The notes beneath the pieces were generated by a model that searched no databases, was not told the DNA's origin, and was given only the letters and a program-made list of their open reading frames with translations. The position numbers and the translations under genes are program-made. A stretch of DNA of 64,000 bases from Modestobacter muralis (lineage in GTDB: Bacteria; Actinomycetota; Actinomycetes; Mycobacteriales; Geodermatophilaceae), in assembly GCF_010682105.1 (NCBI RefSeq), contig NZ_JAAGWH010000012.1, positions 1 to 64,000 on the forward strand, read 5' to 3'. Positions 26,747-35,956 of this stretch are shown here, one piece after another (within the stretch, counting starts at the first letter, position 1; each line of letters opens with the position of its first letter).

Positions 26747-28328
26747 CGGACACCGCCTCGGCGGCCGCGGCCCGCTCCAGGCCCAGCTCGCGCAGCCGGG
26801 CCCGGCTGACCTTGCCGGTCAGCGAGTGCGGCAGCTCGGGCACGAAGTGCACCGCGACCGGCACCTTGAACCGGGCCAGCGAGCGTCCGGCGTGCTCGCG
26901 CAGCTCCTGCTCGGTGAGCGTGGCGCCCGCCGTGCGGACGACGACGGCGTGCACCGCTTCCCCCGTGACCGGGTCGGGCACGCCGATGACCGCGGCCTCG
27001 ACGACCTGGGGGTGCTCACCGAGGACCCGCTCGACCTCGCCGGGGTAGACGTTGAAGCCGCGCACCAGCACCAGGTCACGGCGCCGCTCGACCAGGTGCA
27101 GGTCGCCGTCGGCGTCGCGGTGGGCGATGTCGCCGGTGGCCAGCCAGCCCTCGGCGTCGGGCCCGTCGGCGCCGTCGGGCCAGTAGCCGCTGAACAGGTT
27201 GGGGCCGCGGGCGCACATCTCACCGGCCTCCTCGGCGTCCTGCTCGCCGTCCGGGCCGGTGAACGGGTCGCCGAACACCCCCGGACGCACCCGGGTGCCC
27301 GGGTCGTCACCGGCGGCCGGGCCGCCCGCGGTGTCGCGCAGCACCAGCTCGACGCCCGGCAGCGGGCCGCCGATGCACTCGGGCTTGGCGCGGCCGGTGG
27401 CCAGCGTGCTGGCCAGCACGGGGGCGGCCTCGGTGAGGCCGTAGCCCTCCCAGACGGTCACCGCGGCCCGGTCGCGCATGGCGGTGAACAGCGCGCCGGG
27501 CATCGGGGCCGCGCCGCAGCTGGCGGTGCGCACGGCGGCGAAGCCGCGCCGCAGCACCGTGTCGCTGCCGGCGGCGTCGGCGACCGCGAGCCAGGCGCCG
27601 TACATCGGCGGCGCCCCGACGACGGCGGAGACCTCCTCGGCGCTCATCAGGGCCAGCGTCGCCGCGGGGTCGAACTCCTCGACCACCACCCCGCAGGCGG
27701 CGGTGGCCGCGACCAGCCCGAAGCCGCTGTTGAACCCGTACACGTGGAAGAGCGGCAGGACCAGCAGCACCCGGTCGCCGGCGCGCACCGGCGGCGGGTC
27801 GAGGGCGAGCAGCTGGTGCTGGTTGGCCAGCAGTGCGGCGTGGGTGAGCATCGCGCCGCGGGGGCGCCCGGTCGTGCCGCTGGTGTAGGCCAGCAGCGCC
27901 AGCGCGGAGGGGTCGTCGGGGTCGGCCGGGGCGGGGCCGTCGGCGTCCGGTGGGCCCACGCAGACCGGGACGCCTGCGATCGCCGGCCGGTCCGCGACCA
28001 CCACCAGCAGACCGGCACCGGAGTCGGTGAGCAGGTGCTCGACCTCCGGACCGGTGTATGCGGTGTTGACCGGGACGACGACCAGCCCGGCCCGCAGCGC
28101 GCCCATGACGGCGACCACCCAGTCGACGCCGTTGGGCAGCTGCACCGCGATGCGGTCGCCGGGTCGCAGCCCGCGGGACACGCAGCCCGCGGCGGCCCGG
28201 TCGACCAGCGCGTCCAGCTCCGCCCAGGTCAGCCGCCGGTCGCGGTGCACGAGCGCCGGCGCGTCCCCGGCGGTGGCCGCCGCCCGGCGGACCAGCGCGG
28301 AGAAGGTGCGCACCTCGTCGACCGGCAC
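26739..28328 (-). CDS. AMP-dependent acyl-CoA synthetase/ligase
   Basis: A 529-residue acyl-adenylating enzyme. Motifs: LLAYTSGTTGRPRGAMLTH (phosphate loop), GYGLTEAAPVLAS, GWLATGDIAHRD, LVRGFNVYPGEVERVL and the C-terminal LPHSLTGKVSRARL with the catalytic Lys. Likely a fatty-acid or other carboxylate CoA ligase; substrate not deducible. GTG at 28328 chosen because GGAGG lies 6 nt before it; the open frame continues 30 codons further up without family match. The following glutaredoxin-like gene overlaps by 8 bp. Confidence 0.85.
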   Translation of the reverse strand: MPVDEVRTFSALVRRAAATAGDAPALVHRDRRLTWAELDALVDRAAAGCVSRGLRPGDRIAVQLPNGVDWVVAVMGALRAGLVVVPVNTAYTGPEVEHLLTDSGAGLLVVVADRPAIAGVPVCVGPPDADGPAPADPDDPSALALLAYTSGTTGRPRGAMLTHAALLANQHQLLALDPPPVRAGDRVLLVLPLFHVYGFNSGFGLVAATAACGVVVEEFDPAATLALMSAEEVSAVVGAPPMYGAWLAVADAAGSDTVLRRGFAAVRTASCGAAPMPGALFTAMRDRAAVTVWEGYGLTEAAPVLASTLATGRAKPECIGGPLPGVELVLRDTAGGPAAGDDPGTRVRPGVFGDPFTGPDGEQDAEEAGEMCARGPNLFSGYWPDGADGPDAEGWLATGDIAHRDADGDLHLVERRRDLVLVRGFNVYPGEVERVLGEHPQVVEAAVIGVPDPVTGEAVHAVVVRTAGATLTEQELREHAGRSLARFKVPVAVHFVPELPHSLTGKVSRARLRELGLERAAAAEAVSGE

Positions 28329-28471
28329 AGGAGACCTCCGCGGGGGCAGCAGCCGTCTCGGACGGCGGGAACGTGGACGCAGCGGCACGATGTTGTCACC
28401 ATGGTCGCCGGGCCGCACTGCGCCCGGACGGGGCCGACCGGCTCGACGGGGAGGGAGGGGTCGACACCAGC

Positions 28472-29161
28472 ATGTCCCGCCCCTGGCCGGCCGCCCGCAG
28501 CGCCGTGCCGACGCCCCCGCCCGCGCCCGCCCGACCGGCGCCGTGGCCGCGCGCGTCGACCGCCCCCCGGCCGACCCCGCACCCGCGCACCCCGCCGGAC
28601 GCCGCCCCGCCCGAGCAGACCGACGTCTGGGAGCTGGTGCGCCGGACGCAGGCCGGCGAGGCCGAGGCGTTCGGGCAGCTCTACGACCGCTACGTCGACG
28701 TCGTCCACCGCTTCCTGTACGCCCGGGTCGGTGACCGGGCCACCGCGGAGGACTTCACCAGCGAGACGTTCGTCCGGGCGCTGCGCCGGATCGACTCGCT
28801 GAGCTACCAGGGCCGCGACGTCGGGGCCTGGCTGGTCACCATCGCCCGCAACATCGTGCTCGACCACGTGAAGAGCAGCCGGTTCCGGCTGGAGGTCCCC
28901 ACCGCCGACATGCGGGACGCCGACCGGGCGACCGAGGGCCCCGAGGACGCGGTGCTGCAGCGGCTGACCAACGCCGCCCTGTTCGCCGGGATCGCGCAGC
29001 TGTCCGAGGACCAGCGCGTGTGCCTGGCGCTGCGCTTCCTGCAGGGGCTGTCGGTCGCGGAGACGGCGGCGGCGATGGGCCGGAAGGAGGGCGCGGTCAA
29101 GGCGCTGCAGCACCGGGCCGTGCGACGGCTGGCCGGCCTGTTGCCGGAGGGGCTGGCGTGA
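28472..29161 (+). CDS. ECF RNA polymerase sigma factor (BldN-like)
   Basis: 229 residues. After a Pro-rich leader of about 50 residues, sigma region 2 reads GEAEAFGQLYDRYVDVVHRF and AEDFTSETFVRALRRI, and region 4 reads LSEDQRVCLALRFLQGL with SVAETAAAMGRKEGAVKAL as its HTH. The Pro-rich extension and downstream DUF5667 membrane protein recall the Streptomyces BldN-RsbN sigma/anti-sigma pair. ATG at 28472 follows GAGGGAGGGG. Divergent from the AMP ligase. Confidence 0.87.
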   Translation: MSRPWPAARSAVPTPPPAPARPAPWPRASTAPRPTPHPRTPPDAAPPEQTDVWELVRRTQAGEAEAFGQLYDRYVDVVHRFLYARVGDRATAEDFTSETFVRALRRIDSLSYQGRDVGAWLVTIARNIVLDHVKSSRFRLEVPTADMRDADRATEGPEDAVLQRLTNAALFAGIAQLSEDQRVCLALRFLQGLSVAETAAAMGRKEGAVKALQHRAVRRLAGLLPEGLA

Positions 29162-29271
29162 CGTGCCCCGGCTCCGGAACCGGCTCCCCGTGACCACGGC
29201 GGGCGCGCCTCGTTGACCGTTCCGGGACGCCGCGCCGGCCGGGGCGGACGCGGCACGGGACAGGGGGTGCG

Positions 29272-30537
29272 ATGACGGTGCAGCAGTCCGATCCCGCCCC
29301 TGGCAGCTCCCGACGCGGCTCGGCTGCCGAGGACGCCCTGCTCGCCCGGCTCGAGGCGCTGGGCACAGACCACGCCGTCGTCCCGGACGAGGCGTTCCGG
29401 GCCGTCACCCGCGAGCGGCTGGTGGCGATGGCCGCCGTCCGGACCCCGGAGCCGGCGCCGAACGGGACGCTCCGCCGGTGGCTCGCGTCGTCCGGGGAGC
29501 GGCCGCGCCGGCGTTCCCGGCTCACCGCGGGCGTGGCCGGTGCCGCGCTCACCCTCGCCGCGCTCGGCGGGCTGCTGGGCGCGGCTCAGGGCGCCCGGCC
29601 CGGCGACCTGCTCTACGACGTGAAGCGGGGCGGGGAGCAGACCCGGCTGTCGCTGGCCGGGCACGGCGACCGCGGGCTGACGCTGCTGGGCCTCGCCACG
29701 ACCAGGCTGCAGGAGGCCGGCGAGCTGGTGGGGGTGAGCGTCTCGGCGTCCGCCGCGGGGGGCGAGGCCGGACTGGCGGCCGGCGCGGACGCCGGCCTGC
29801 TCGTCGACACGCTGACCACGATGGACGCCCAGACCACCCAGGGCACCGCCGACCTGACCGCCGCCGCGGTCGAGCAGGACGACGCGGCGGCGCTGGAGGT
29901 GCTCGTCGGCTGGGCCGGTCGGCAGCGCACGGGCCTCACCGAGCTCTCCCCCGCCGTGCCGCCCGGCGCCGAGGACGCCGTCACCGCCGCCGGCCGCCTG
30001 GTCGAGCAGGTGGCCGCCCGCGGTGCCGCGCTGCAGGAGGCGCTGGCGTGCCCGGCCGGGCCGGCCACCGGCGGCGCGGACGCACTCGGTCCGCTGCCGG
30101 CACCCTGCGCCCCGGTCACCCCGCCCGCCGCGCCGCCCGGGACGGCCCCGGTCACGACGTCTGCGGCGAGCGGCGCCCCGGCCGCACCCCGGACCACGCT
30201 GTCGGCGTCCCCGCGCGGGTCCACCGCCGCCCCGGCGCCGGGCAGCGGGCAGCCCCGGGCGACGCGGCCGACGCTGCCCACGCCCGGGACCGCCGTTCCG
30301 CGGCCGACGGCGCGCGCACCGCGTCCGGCGCTGCCGACCCCGACCCTGCCCCGCCTGCCGGTGCCGTCCCTGCCCGTCCCGAGCGTCTCGCTGCCGCCGG
30401 CGCCCGGGGCGCCCGCGCCTCCGGCGGCTCCCTCGTCGTCCGCCGGGGCCGCGGTGGAGCTGCCGCCCGTGGTGCCGGGGCTGCGGGTGTGCCTGCCCCC
30501 GGTGGTCACCGTCGACTGCAGGCCCTCCGGCGGCTGA
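29272..30537 (+). CDS. DUF5667 membrane protein, probable anti-sigma partner
   Basis: 421 residues. About 80 cytoplasmic residues (FRAVTRERLVAMAAV) could hold a sigma factor; one transmembrane helix follows (about 90-110, AGVAGAALTLAALGGLL); then the DUF5667 signature ARPGDLLYDVKRGGEQTRLSL and GLATTRLQEAGEL. The last 170 residues are Pro/Ala/Thr-rich low complexity, ending with a small Cys pair. Position directly after the ECF gene, and the family's link to RsbN, suggest it sequesters that sigma factor; this is inference. Confidence 0.75.
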   Translation: MTVQQSDPAPGSSRRGSAAEDALLARLEALGTDHAVVPDEAFRAVTRERLVAMAAVRTPEPAPNGTLRRWLASSGERPRRRSRLTAGVAGAALTLAALGGLLGAAQGARPGDLLYDVKRGGEQTRLSLAGHGDRGLTLLGLATTRLQEAGELVGVSVSASAAGGEAGLAAGADAGLLVDTLTTMDAQTTQGTADLTAAAVEQDDAAALEVLVGWAGRQRTGLTELSPAVPPGAEDAVTAAGRLVEQVAARGAALQEALACPAGPATGGADALGPLPAPCAPVTPPAAPPGTAPVTTSAASGAPAAPRTTLSASPRGSTAAPAPGSGQPRATRPTLPTPGTAVPRPTARAPRPALPTPTLPRLPVPSLPVPSVSLPPAPGAPAPPAAPSSSAGAAVELPPVVPGLRVCLPPVVTVDCRPSGG

Positions 30538-30596
30538 ACCGGCCGCGGCGCTAGGGTCGCCGGGACCGGGAGCCGAGGCTCGGAGGGTGGTGCGGG

Positions 30597-31508
30597 GTGG
30601 CGCGAGTGCCCTTCCTGGGGCGGGGTGCACGCAGCCCGCTCGACATCGAGGACGAGGAGGCCCGCGCGCTCCTCGCCGGTGCGGCCTCGGCGGCCGCGGC
30701 GGAGACCGAGTTCACCGCCCCGGAGCCCGACCGCACGGCTGCGGCGTTCTTCGACGTCGACAACACGATGATGATGGGCGCCTCGCTGTTCTGGTTCGCC
30801 CGCGGCCTGGCGGCCCGCAAGTACTTCACCTCCCGTGACGTGGCCTCCTTCGTGTGGCAGCAGGCCAAGTTCCGGGTCGCCGGCAGCGAGAGCGCCAGCG
30901 ACATGCACACCGTGCGGGACAACGCGCTGGCGTTCGTCGCCGGGCGGTCGGTGCACGAGATCGTCGAGGCCGGCGAGGAGATCTACGACGAGCTGATGGC
31001 CGACCGGGTCTGGTCGGGCACCCGGGCACTGGCCCAGCAGCACCTCGACGCCGGGCAGCGGGTCTGGCTGGTCACCGCCACCCCGGTGGAGCTGGCCTCG
31101 ATCATCGCCCACCGGCTGGGCCTGACCGGTGCGCTGGGCACCGTCTCGGAGATCGTCGACGGCCGCTACACCGGGCGGCTGGTCGGGGAGATGATGCACG
31201 GGGAGTCCAAGGCCCAGGCGGTGCGCGCGCTGGCCGAGCAGGAGCACCTGGACCTCACCCGGTGCACCGCCTACAGCGACTCCACCAACGACCTGCCGAT
31301 GCTCACCCTGGTGGGCAGCGCGGTCGCGGTCAACCCCGATGCCGAGCTGCGCGCGGTCGCCCGCTCGCGGGGCTGGACGGTCAAGGACTTCCGCACCGGG
31401 CGCAAGGCCGCCAAGATCACCGGCTCGACGGTCGGCGTGGCCGCGGTCTCCGGCGGCGTGGTCGGCGGCCTCGTCGCCCTGCGCCGCAACCAGCGCTGGC
31501 CGTTCTGA
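30597..31508 (+). CDS. HAD-IB family hydrolase (SerB-like)
   Basis: 303 residues. HAD motif [16 protein letters not shown] (about residue 50), motif [15 protein letters not shown], the Lys in [13 protein letters not shown] and motif [17 protein letters not shown] are complete. The C-terminus has a hydrophobic Gly/Val stretch ([15 protein letters not shown]) that may be a membrane anchor. The mycobacterial gene at this position is called serB1, but true phosphoserine phosphatase activity is not certain; related proteins act on lysophospholipid headgroups. GTG start follows GGAGG and a G-rich stretch; TAGGGT lies at 30553-30558. Confidence 0.82.
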   Translation: MARVPFLGRGARSPLDIEDEEARALLAGAASAAAAETEFTAPEPDRTAAAFFDVDNTMMMGASLFWFARGLAARKYFTSRDVASFVWQQAKFRVAGSESASDMHTVRDNALAFVAGRSVHEIVEAGEEIYDELMADRVWSGTRALAQQHLDAGQRVWLVTATPVELASIIAHRLGLTGALGTVSEIVDGRYTGRLVGEMMHGESKAQAVRALAEQEHLDLTRCTAYSDSTNDLPMLTLVGSAVAVNPDAELRAVARSRGWTVKDFRTGRKAAKITGSTVGVAAVSGGVVGGLVALRRNQRWPF

Positions 31509-31577
31509 TCCCGGGCCGGCCCTGCGCCGGCCGGCCGCGCACCGACCGGCGCTCCGGGACGCCGGCCGGGGGTGGCT

Positions 31578-31633
31578 ACGGTGTGCGCGGAGGCGGGCTC
31601 GGGGGCCTGGGAGTCCGCCTCAGCGCACACCGT
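31578..31633. terminator. hairpin terminator after HAD hydrolase gene
   Basis: Inverted repeat of 19-bp arms (31578-31596 and 31615-31633) with one mismatch and an 18-nt loop, between two convergent genes. Confidence 0.65.
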
Positions 31634-31669
31634 CGCGGTGGCCGCGCGGTGCGGCAGCCGGGCGGGGCG

Positions 31670-31888
31670 TCAGGGCGCGGGTGGACGCGGGCGGAACGGT
31701 CCGCCGCCGCCCTCGTAGTCGGCGTGGGCGGCCTGGGGGTCGCGCCGGGCGCCGTGCTCGGTCACCAGCAGCTCGATCGCGGCCTCGTTCGCCGCTGGGT
31801 CCTGGCCCTCGACCAACCGCGACCGGTGACCGCAGCGGCACACCGCCCACGTGCGGTGCAGCCCGAAGGGGCGCGCGTGGCTCACCAC
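31670..31888 (-). CDS. small hypothetical protein with CRCG motif
   Basis: 72 residues starting at GTG 31888 (a second GTG follows at once). Sequence features: HRTWAVCRCGHRSRLVEG near the N-terminus, a short helix AANEAAIELLVTEHG, and a Gly/Pro-rich tail. The two Cys could bind a metal but no full zinc site is visible. No family recognised. It lies upstream of nothing on its strand and ends 37 bp from the terminator. Confidence 0.45.
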   Translation of the reverse strand: MVSHARPFGLHRTWAVCRCGHRSRLVEGQDPAANEAAIELLVTEHGARRDPQAAHADYEGGGGPFRPRPPAP

Positions 31889-31923
31889 ATGGTCGCCGTC
31901 CGCCGGACCTGGCTGCTCGGCGG

Positions 31924-32829
31924 TCAGCTGAAGACGCTGCGGCGCTGCAGGAGCAGGCGGTAGAGCGAGTGCTGGATGGTCTCGCGGACCTGGTCGGTCA
32001 GGTTGAACACGACCATCGGGTCGTCGGCGGCGGCCGGGCCGTAGGACGCGGTCTCGATCGGCTCGCCGAAGGCGATGAACCACTTCGACGGCAGCGGCAC
32101 CGCGCCCAGCGGGCCCAGCAGCGGGAACGTCGGGGTGATCGGGAAGTAGGGCAGGCCCAGCAGCCGCGCGGCGGTGCGGGCGTTGCCCAGCATCGGGTAG
32201 ATCTCCTCGGCACCGACGATCGCGCAGGGCACGATCGGCGCCCCGGTGCGCAGCGCCGCGCTGACGAAGCCGCCCCGGCCGAAGCGCTGCAGCGTGTACC
32301 GCTCGCTGAAGGGCTTGCCGACGCCCTTGAACCCCTCGGGGAACACCCCGACCAGCTCGCCGGCCGACAGCAGCCGTTCGGCGTCCTCGTTGCAGGCCAG
32401 CGTGACGCCGAGCTTGCGGGCCAGCGACCCGATGAACGGGTGCTGGAAGACCAGGTCGGCGCCGAGCAGCCGCAGCCGCCGGGCCGCCGGGTGGTCGTCG
32501 TGCAGGGCGACCGTCGTCATCAGCGCGTCGACCGGGACGGTGCCGGAGTGGTTGGCCACCACCAGCGCGCCCCCGACGTCGGGCACGTTCTCCAGGCCCT
32601 GGGTCTCCACCCGGAACCAGCGCTGGAACCACGGCCGCAGCGCGGGCAGCAGCAGGTGGTCGGTGAGGTCGGGGTCGAAGCCGAACTCGTCGGTGTCGTA
32701 GTCGCCGGTCACCCGGCGCTGCAGGAAGTCCAGCACCCCGGCGAGCTGGTCGTCCCAGCTCGGCGGCGTCACCGGCGGCGGCGGTTGCTCGTCGTCGGGG
32801 CGCAGCGGGATGACCCGGGCCTCAGGCAT
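31924..32829 (-). CDS. lysophospholipid acyltransferase-family protein (PlsC-like)
   Basis: 301 residues with acyltransferase motifs: ALVVANHSGTVPVDALM (catalytic His, with a spacing variant common in actinobacterial members), LVGVFPEGFKGVGKPF and APIVPCAIVGAEE. It probably acylates a glycerophosphate or related lipid acceptor at the membrane. The ATG overlaps the epimerase gene stop by 8 bp. The same pair occurs in mycobacteria (Rv0501-Rv0502). Confidence 0.82.
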   Translation of the reverse strand: MPEARVIPLRPDDEQPPPPVTPPSWDDQLAGVLDFLQRRVTGDYDTDEFGFDPDLTDHLLLPALRPWFQRWFRVETQGLENVPDVGGALVVANHSGTVPVDALMTTVALHDDHPAARRLRLLGADLVFQHPFIGSLARKLGVTLACNEDAERLLSAGELVGVFPEGFKGVGKPFSERYTLQRFGRGGFVSAALRTGAPIVPCAIVGAEEIYPMLGNARTAARLLGLPYFPITPTFPLLGPLGAVPLPSKWFIAFGEPIETASYGPAAADDPMVVFNLTDQVRETIQHSLYRLLLQRRSVFS

Positions 32830-33952
32830 CGTGCACCGCCCGGAGGCCGGGCACCGAGGGCGCGGGCTGCGGCCGGCTGCCCCGGAGCGCGGTGACGAGG
32901 TCGCCCAGCACCGCAGCGCCCCGCGCGACCTGACCGACCGCCGTGCGCGCCGAGGACGCGGCCGAACCGACGACCTCGGGGGACACCACCGGCGACAGCG
33001 TGCGCCCGAGGTCGGCCAGCGCCTCGGCGGTGCTGTACCGCGGGGTGGAGCCGAACTCCTCGCGCAGCACGCGGGTGTCGACGACGCGGCCCGCGTCGAG
33101 GTGCCGCAGCTGCTCCGGTGACCACGCGGGCAGCCCGGCCCGGCGGGAGAGGCGTCCGGCGGAGCCGAGGGCGGGCTCGGGGAGCGGCAGCGCGACGCGG
33201 CCGAGCCGGCGGACGGCCTGCGACAGCAGCACCGTGCCCTCGGCGGCGACGTTCACCGTGCCCACGTGCTCACCGGTGGCGGCGCGGGTCAGCACGGCCA
33301 CGGCGTCGTCCTCGTGCAGGAGCTGCAGGCGGGCGTCGTGTCCCAGGACGGTCGGCACGACCGGCAGCCGCAGGAGGCCGGCGAGCTGGGAGTCGATCCG
33401 CGGGCCGATCACGTCGGCGAAGCGCAGCACCGAGACGCCGACGTCGGGACGGCGGCGGGCGAAGCCGCGCACGTAGCCCTCGATGTCCAGGCTGTCCTTG
33501 GCGAAACCGCCGGAGGGGACACGGCGGGCCTGCATGGTCTCGGTGAAGACGGCCGGGTCGCGCGGGCTGGAGCCGTAGACGGCCGTGGTGCTCTTGAGCA
33601 CCAGTCGACGCACCTGCGGCGAGCGCTGGCAGGCGGCGAGCAGCTGCATCGTGCCGATGACGTTGAGCTCCTTCATCGACACCCGCCCACCGGGCGCGGC
33701 CGGTGAGGAGCTGATGTTCATGTGCACGACGGTGTCCACCGACGCCGACTCGATGACCTTGCCGATCAGCGGGCTGCGGATGTCGGCACGGACGAACTCC
33801 GTGCGGCCGAGGCGGCGGAGCACCTCGGGGGCCGGGGGGACGGTGTCCACCCCGATGACGCGGCCGATGGCCGGGTCGGAAGCGAGCTCGGCCGCCAGCG
33901 CGCCGCCCAGCCAGCGGCTGACGCCGGTGACGAGGACGACCGCGGGCGGCAC
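32822..33952 (-). CDS. NAD-dependent epimerase/dehydratase (extended SDR)
   Basis: 376 residues. Rossmann loop VVLVTGVSRWLGGALAAEL at the N-terminus, VRADIRSPLIG, VVHMNISSSP and LVLKSTTAVYGSSPRDP follow; the usual catalytic Tyr-x3-Lys is not obvious where expected (a Phe-Ala-Lys-Asp-Ser stretch follows), so activity is uncertain. A C-terminal extension of about 100 residues is less conserved. GTG at 33952 chosen as just before the beta-strand of the Rossmann fold. Upstream is bS22 by 10 bp. Confidence 0.75.
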   Translation of the reverse strand: MPPAVVLVTGVSRWLGGALAAELASDPAIGRVIGVDTVPPAPEVLRRLGRTEFVRADIRSPLIGKVIESASVDTVVHMNISSSPAAPGGRVSMKELNVIGTMQLLAACQRSPQVRRLVLKSTTAVYGSSPRDPAVFTETMQARRVPSGGFAKDSLDIEGYVRGFARRRPDVGVSVLRFADVIGPRIDSQLAGLLRLPVVPTVLGHDARLQLLHEDDAVAVLTRAATGEHVGTVNVAAEGTVLLSQAVRRLGRVALPLPEPALGSAGRLSRRAGLPAWSPEQLRHLDAGRVVDTRVLREEFGSTPRYSTAEALADLGRTLSPVVSPEVVGSAASSARTAVGQVARGAAVLGDLVTALRGSRPQPAPSVPGLRAVHDA

Positions 33953-33962
33953 GAGCGTCAGC

Positions 33963-34061
33963 TCACTTCTTGTTGCGCCGCTGCACGCGGGTCTTCTTGA
34001 GGAGCTTGCGGTGCTTCTTCTTCGCCATCCGCTTGCGGCGCTTCTTGATGACCGAACCCAT
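33963..34061 (-). CDS. 30S ribosomal protein bS22 (AURKAIP1/COX24-like)
   Basis: A 32-residue, extremely basic protein: [17 protein letters not shown], then [15 protein letters not shown]. This is the actinobacterial bS22 small ribosomal protein, found at the same place in mycobacteria (Rv0500B) between the HTH gene and the epimerase. It is too short for usual gene-finding thresholds. ATG at 34061 is preceded by AGCAGGAC. Confidence 0.93.
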   Translation of the reverse strand: MGSVIKKRRKRMAKKKHRKLLKKTRVQRRNKK

Positions 34062-34245
34062 GTCCTGCTCCCGACGTCGTATCGCTGGTGCCCGGGGATG
34101 CGGACCGAGGTCGTTCCGCAGATCCGTCGTCCGTGCACCGAGCGAGGTGATCAGCTCGTGCGCGGCCCGCCCCGCCAGGGACGGCTCCGCTCAGCGCCCG
34201 AGACTACCCGGCGGTTCTCCAGCCCGAGCACCTGCCGTGCCCGTC

Positions 34246-34301
34246 GGCCCCGCTGCAGGGTCCCGCCACGAGCTCGCGAGTGGTGGGGGGCAGCGGGGTC
34301 C
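34246..34301 (-). repeat. dispersed 3' hairpin element, copy 2 (after HTH gene)
   Basis: Same element as after hemB. Outer stem CCCCGCTGC (34248-34256) pairs with GCAGCGGGG (34290-34298): the stem bases differ from copy 1 but pairing is kept. The loop carries CGAGCTCGCGAG. It lies 4 bp beyond the HTH gene stop. Confidence 0.7.
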
Positions 34302-34305
34302 TTAC

Positions 34306-34674
34306 TCAGGCGATGTCGGTGTAGGCGTCGCGCAGGTACTCGTGGACGGCGCGCTCGGGCACCCGGAAGGAACGGCCGACGCGGACGGCGGAGAGCTCGC
34401 CACCGTGGACGAGGCGGTAGACGGTCATCTTCGAGACGCGCATCAGGGCGGCGACCTCGGCGACGGTCAGGAAGGCGACGGCGGCGCGGGGGGCCGGGAC
34501 GGCGGCCTGGCGGCCGACGGGCATGGCGGCCGGGTGGGCGGCGGGCACGGGGCGGGACATCGAGGCTGCCGAGATGGGCCGGCCCATCGGACGCGGCGCC
34601 GGGACGCCGGGACGGGAGGTCTGGATGGTGGCGCGCTGGGGCATGGTCACGTCGTTCGTCTCCGTAGTCAGCAC
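34306..34674 (-). CDS. excisionase-type helix-turn-helix protein (Rv0500A-like)
   Basis: 122 residues: a disordered Ala/Pro/Arg-rich N-terminus of about 65 residues and a C-terminal MerR/excisionase-type winged HTH, FLTVAEVAALMRVSKMTVYR then GELSAVRVGRSFRVPERAV. The domain resembles small actinobacterial regulators such as BldC. GTG at 34674 is used; ATG at 34644 is a good alternative. Targets unknown. It is followed by a 3' hairpin element and then bS22. Confidence 0.82.
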   Translation of the reverse strand: MLTTETNDVTMPQRATIQTSRPGVPAPRPMGRPISAASMSRPVPAAHPAAMPVGRQAAVPAPRAAVAFLTVAEVAALMRVSKMTVYRLVHGGELSAVRVGRSFRVPERAVHEYLRDAYTDIA

Positions 34675-35073
34675 GCTCCGTTGCCACCGGCTTCCCCACC
34701 GGCGGGCGTGTCACGTTCGTGCTGGAAGAGACCCTAGGGCGACGGGAGTGACAGAAGCGATGGGTGAAACGGACAGGCGGACCGGTCCGTACTGGGCACA
34801 AGTGGACAGAGACACCCTGTCACCCTCCCGTGACGGCGTGTTGTCCCCAAGTCGACTCGTCCGTCGCACGGCCCGTCCACAGGAAACTGGGGATAAGTAC
34901 ACACCTGTGAGTCACCTGGAGCCGCGTGTGACGAACGGTGCGTCCCGCAACGGGAGCCGTGGGGACGGTGGGGCGAGTGGGTCGGCGGCCGTTCTCGTCG
35001 CTGAGCGTGACGAGTTGCTGCGGCAGGTGTGACGCCGGACGGGCAGCCGACCGCGGTGGAGCGTCCCGGCCGT
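34675..35073. other. 399-bp intergenic region, HTH gene/proC
   Basis: No clear gene of normal size. Base composition is less GC-rich than neighbours. It should hold the HTH-gene promoter on the minus strand. A short plus-strand frame of 41 codons (34908-35032) is listed separately with low confidence. A short inverted repeat GACAG...CTGTC lies near 34806-34822. Confidence 0.4.
34908..35032 (+). CDS. possible 41-residue small protein
   Basis: GTG-started frame ending at TGA 35032; the C-terminal half AAVLVAERDELLRQV looks like an amphipathic helix, the N-terminal half is Gly/Ser/Arg-rich. Codon use is not strongly GC at third positions and there is no good ribosome site, so this may be chance. 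Confidence 0.2.
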
Positions 35074-35901
35074 TCAGTCGGCCGCGCGGCCCAGCTCGAC
35101 CGAGCGGTCGTGCGCGGCCTCGAGCGCGGCGATCAGTGCCGCCCGCACGCCGTGGCGCTCCAGCTCCCGGACGGCGGCGATCGTCGTCCCACCGGGGCTG
35201 GTGACGGCCTCCCGCAGCTGCACCGGGTGCTCACCGGACTCCCGGAGCATGACCGCCGAGCCGTAGGCGGTCTGCACGATCAGGTCGGCGGCCAGGGTGC
35301 GCGGGAGGCCCAGCAGGATCCCCGCGTCGATCATCGCCTCGACCAGGAAGAAGAAGTACGCCGGCCCGCTGCCGGACAGCGCCGTGACGGCGTCCTGCTG
35401 GCTCTCCGGCACCCGCCGCACCGCGCCGACCGAGGACAGCAGCGCCTCGGCCTCGTCCAGGTGCGCCTCGGTCGCGTGCGCGCCGGCCGACAGCACGCTC
35501 ATGCCCGCATCGACCAGCGCCGGGGTGTTGGGCATGACCCGCACGACCGGGGTGCCCGCCGGCAGCGCGGCCTCGATCCGGGCGGTGGGCACCCCGGCCG
35601 CCACGGACACCACGAGGTGCTCCGGGCCCACGTGCGGGGCGAGGGACTCGACCAGGACGTCGACGTCCTGGGGCTTGACCGCCAGGAGCAGCACCCGGGA
35701 CCTGGCCGCGGCCCCGGCCAGGTCGGTGACCTCGACGCCGTACCGGGTGGCGACCGCCGCGGTGCGCTCGGGGCTGCGCCCGACCAGGACGATCCCCGCC
35801 GCGCTGCCCGCCCGCCGGACCAGCCCGGCCAGCAGCGCCTCGCCGATCTTCCCGCCCCCGACGATGGCCAGCCCGGTGCTGCGTCCCTCTCCCGCGCTCA
35901 T
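35074..35901 (-). CDS. proC: pyrroline-5-carboxylate reductase
   Basis: 275 residues, last step of proline synthesis. N-terminal NAD(P)H loop LAIVGGGKIGEALLAGLV, then LLLAVKPQDVDVLVESL, VVRVMPNTPALVDAGMSV and the C-terminal ALSGSGPAYFFFLVEAM and VTSPGGTTIAAVRELE, all diagnostic. ATG at 35901 lies 7 nt after minus-strand TACCGT (35914-35909), a leaderless-type start. Confidence 0.93.
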   Translation of the reverse strand: MSAGEGRSTGLAIVGGGKIGEALLAGLVRRAGSAAGIVLVGRSPERTAAVATRYGVEVTDLAGAAARSRVLLLAVKPQDVDVLVESLAPHVGPEHLVVSVAAGVPTARIEAALPAGTPVVRVMPNTPALVDAGMSVLSAGAHATEAHLDEAEALLSSVGAVRRVPESQQDAVTALSGSGPAYFFFLVEAMIDAGILLGLPRTLAADLIVQTAYGSAVMLRESGEHPVQLREAVTSPGGTTIAAVRELERHGVRAALIAALEAAHDRSVELGRAAD

Positions 35902-35956
35902 GCCCGCGACGGTAGTGCCCGGCCGTGCGTGCGGCGGCGGGGCGGGGTGGCCGGGT

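Noticed and set aside
28804-30630. Long minus-strand frame opposite the ECF sigma/DUF5667 genes
   Set aside because: Repetitive Arg/Gly product without motifs; both plus-strand genes are well supported.
34523-35032. 169-codon plus-strand frame upstream of proC
   Set aside because: Its first half is antisense to the HTH gene and the rest lacks coding character; only the last 41 codons are kept as a weak candidate.
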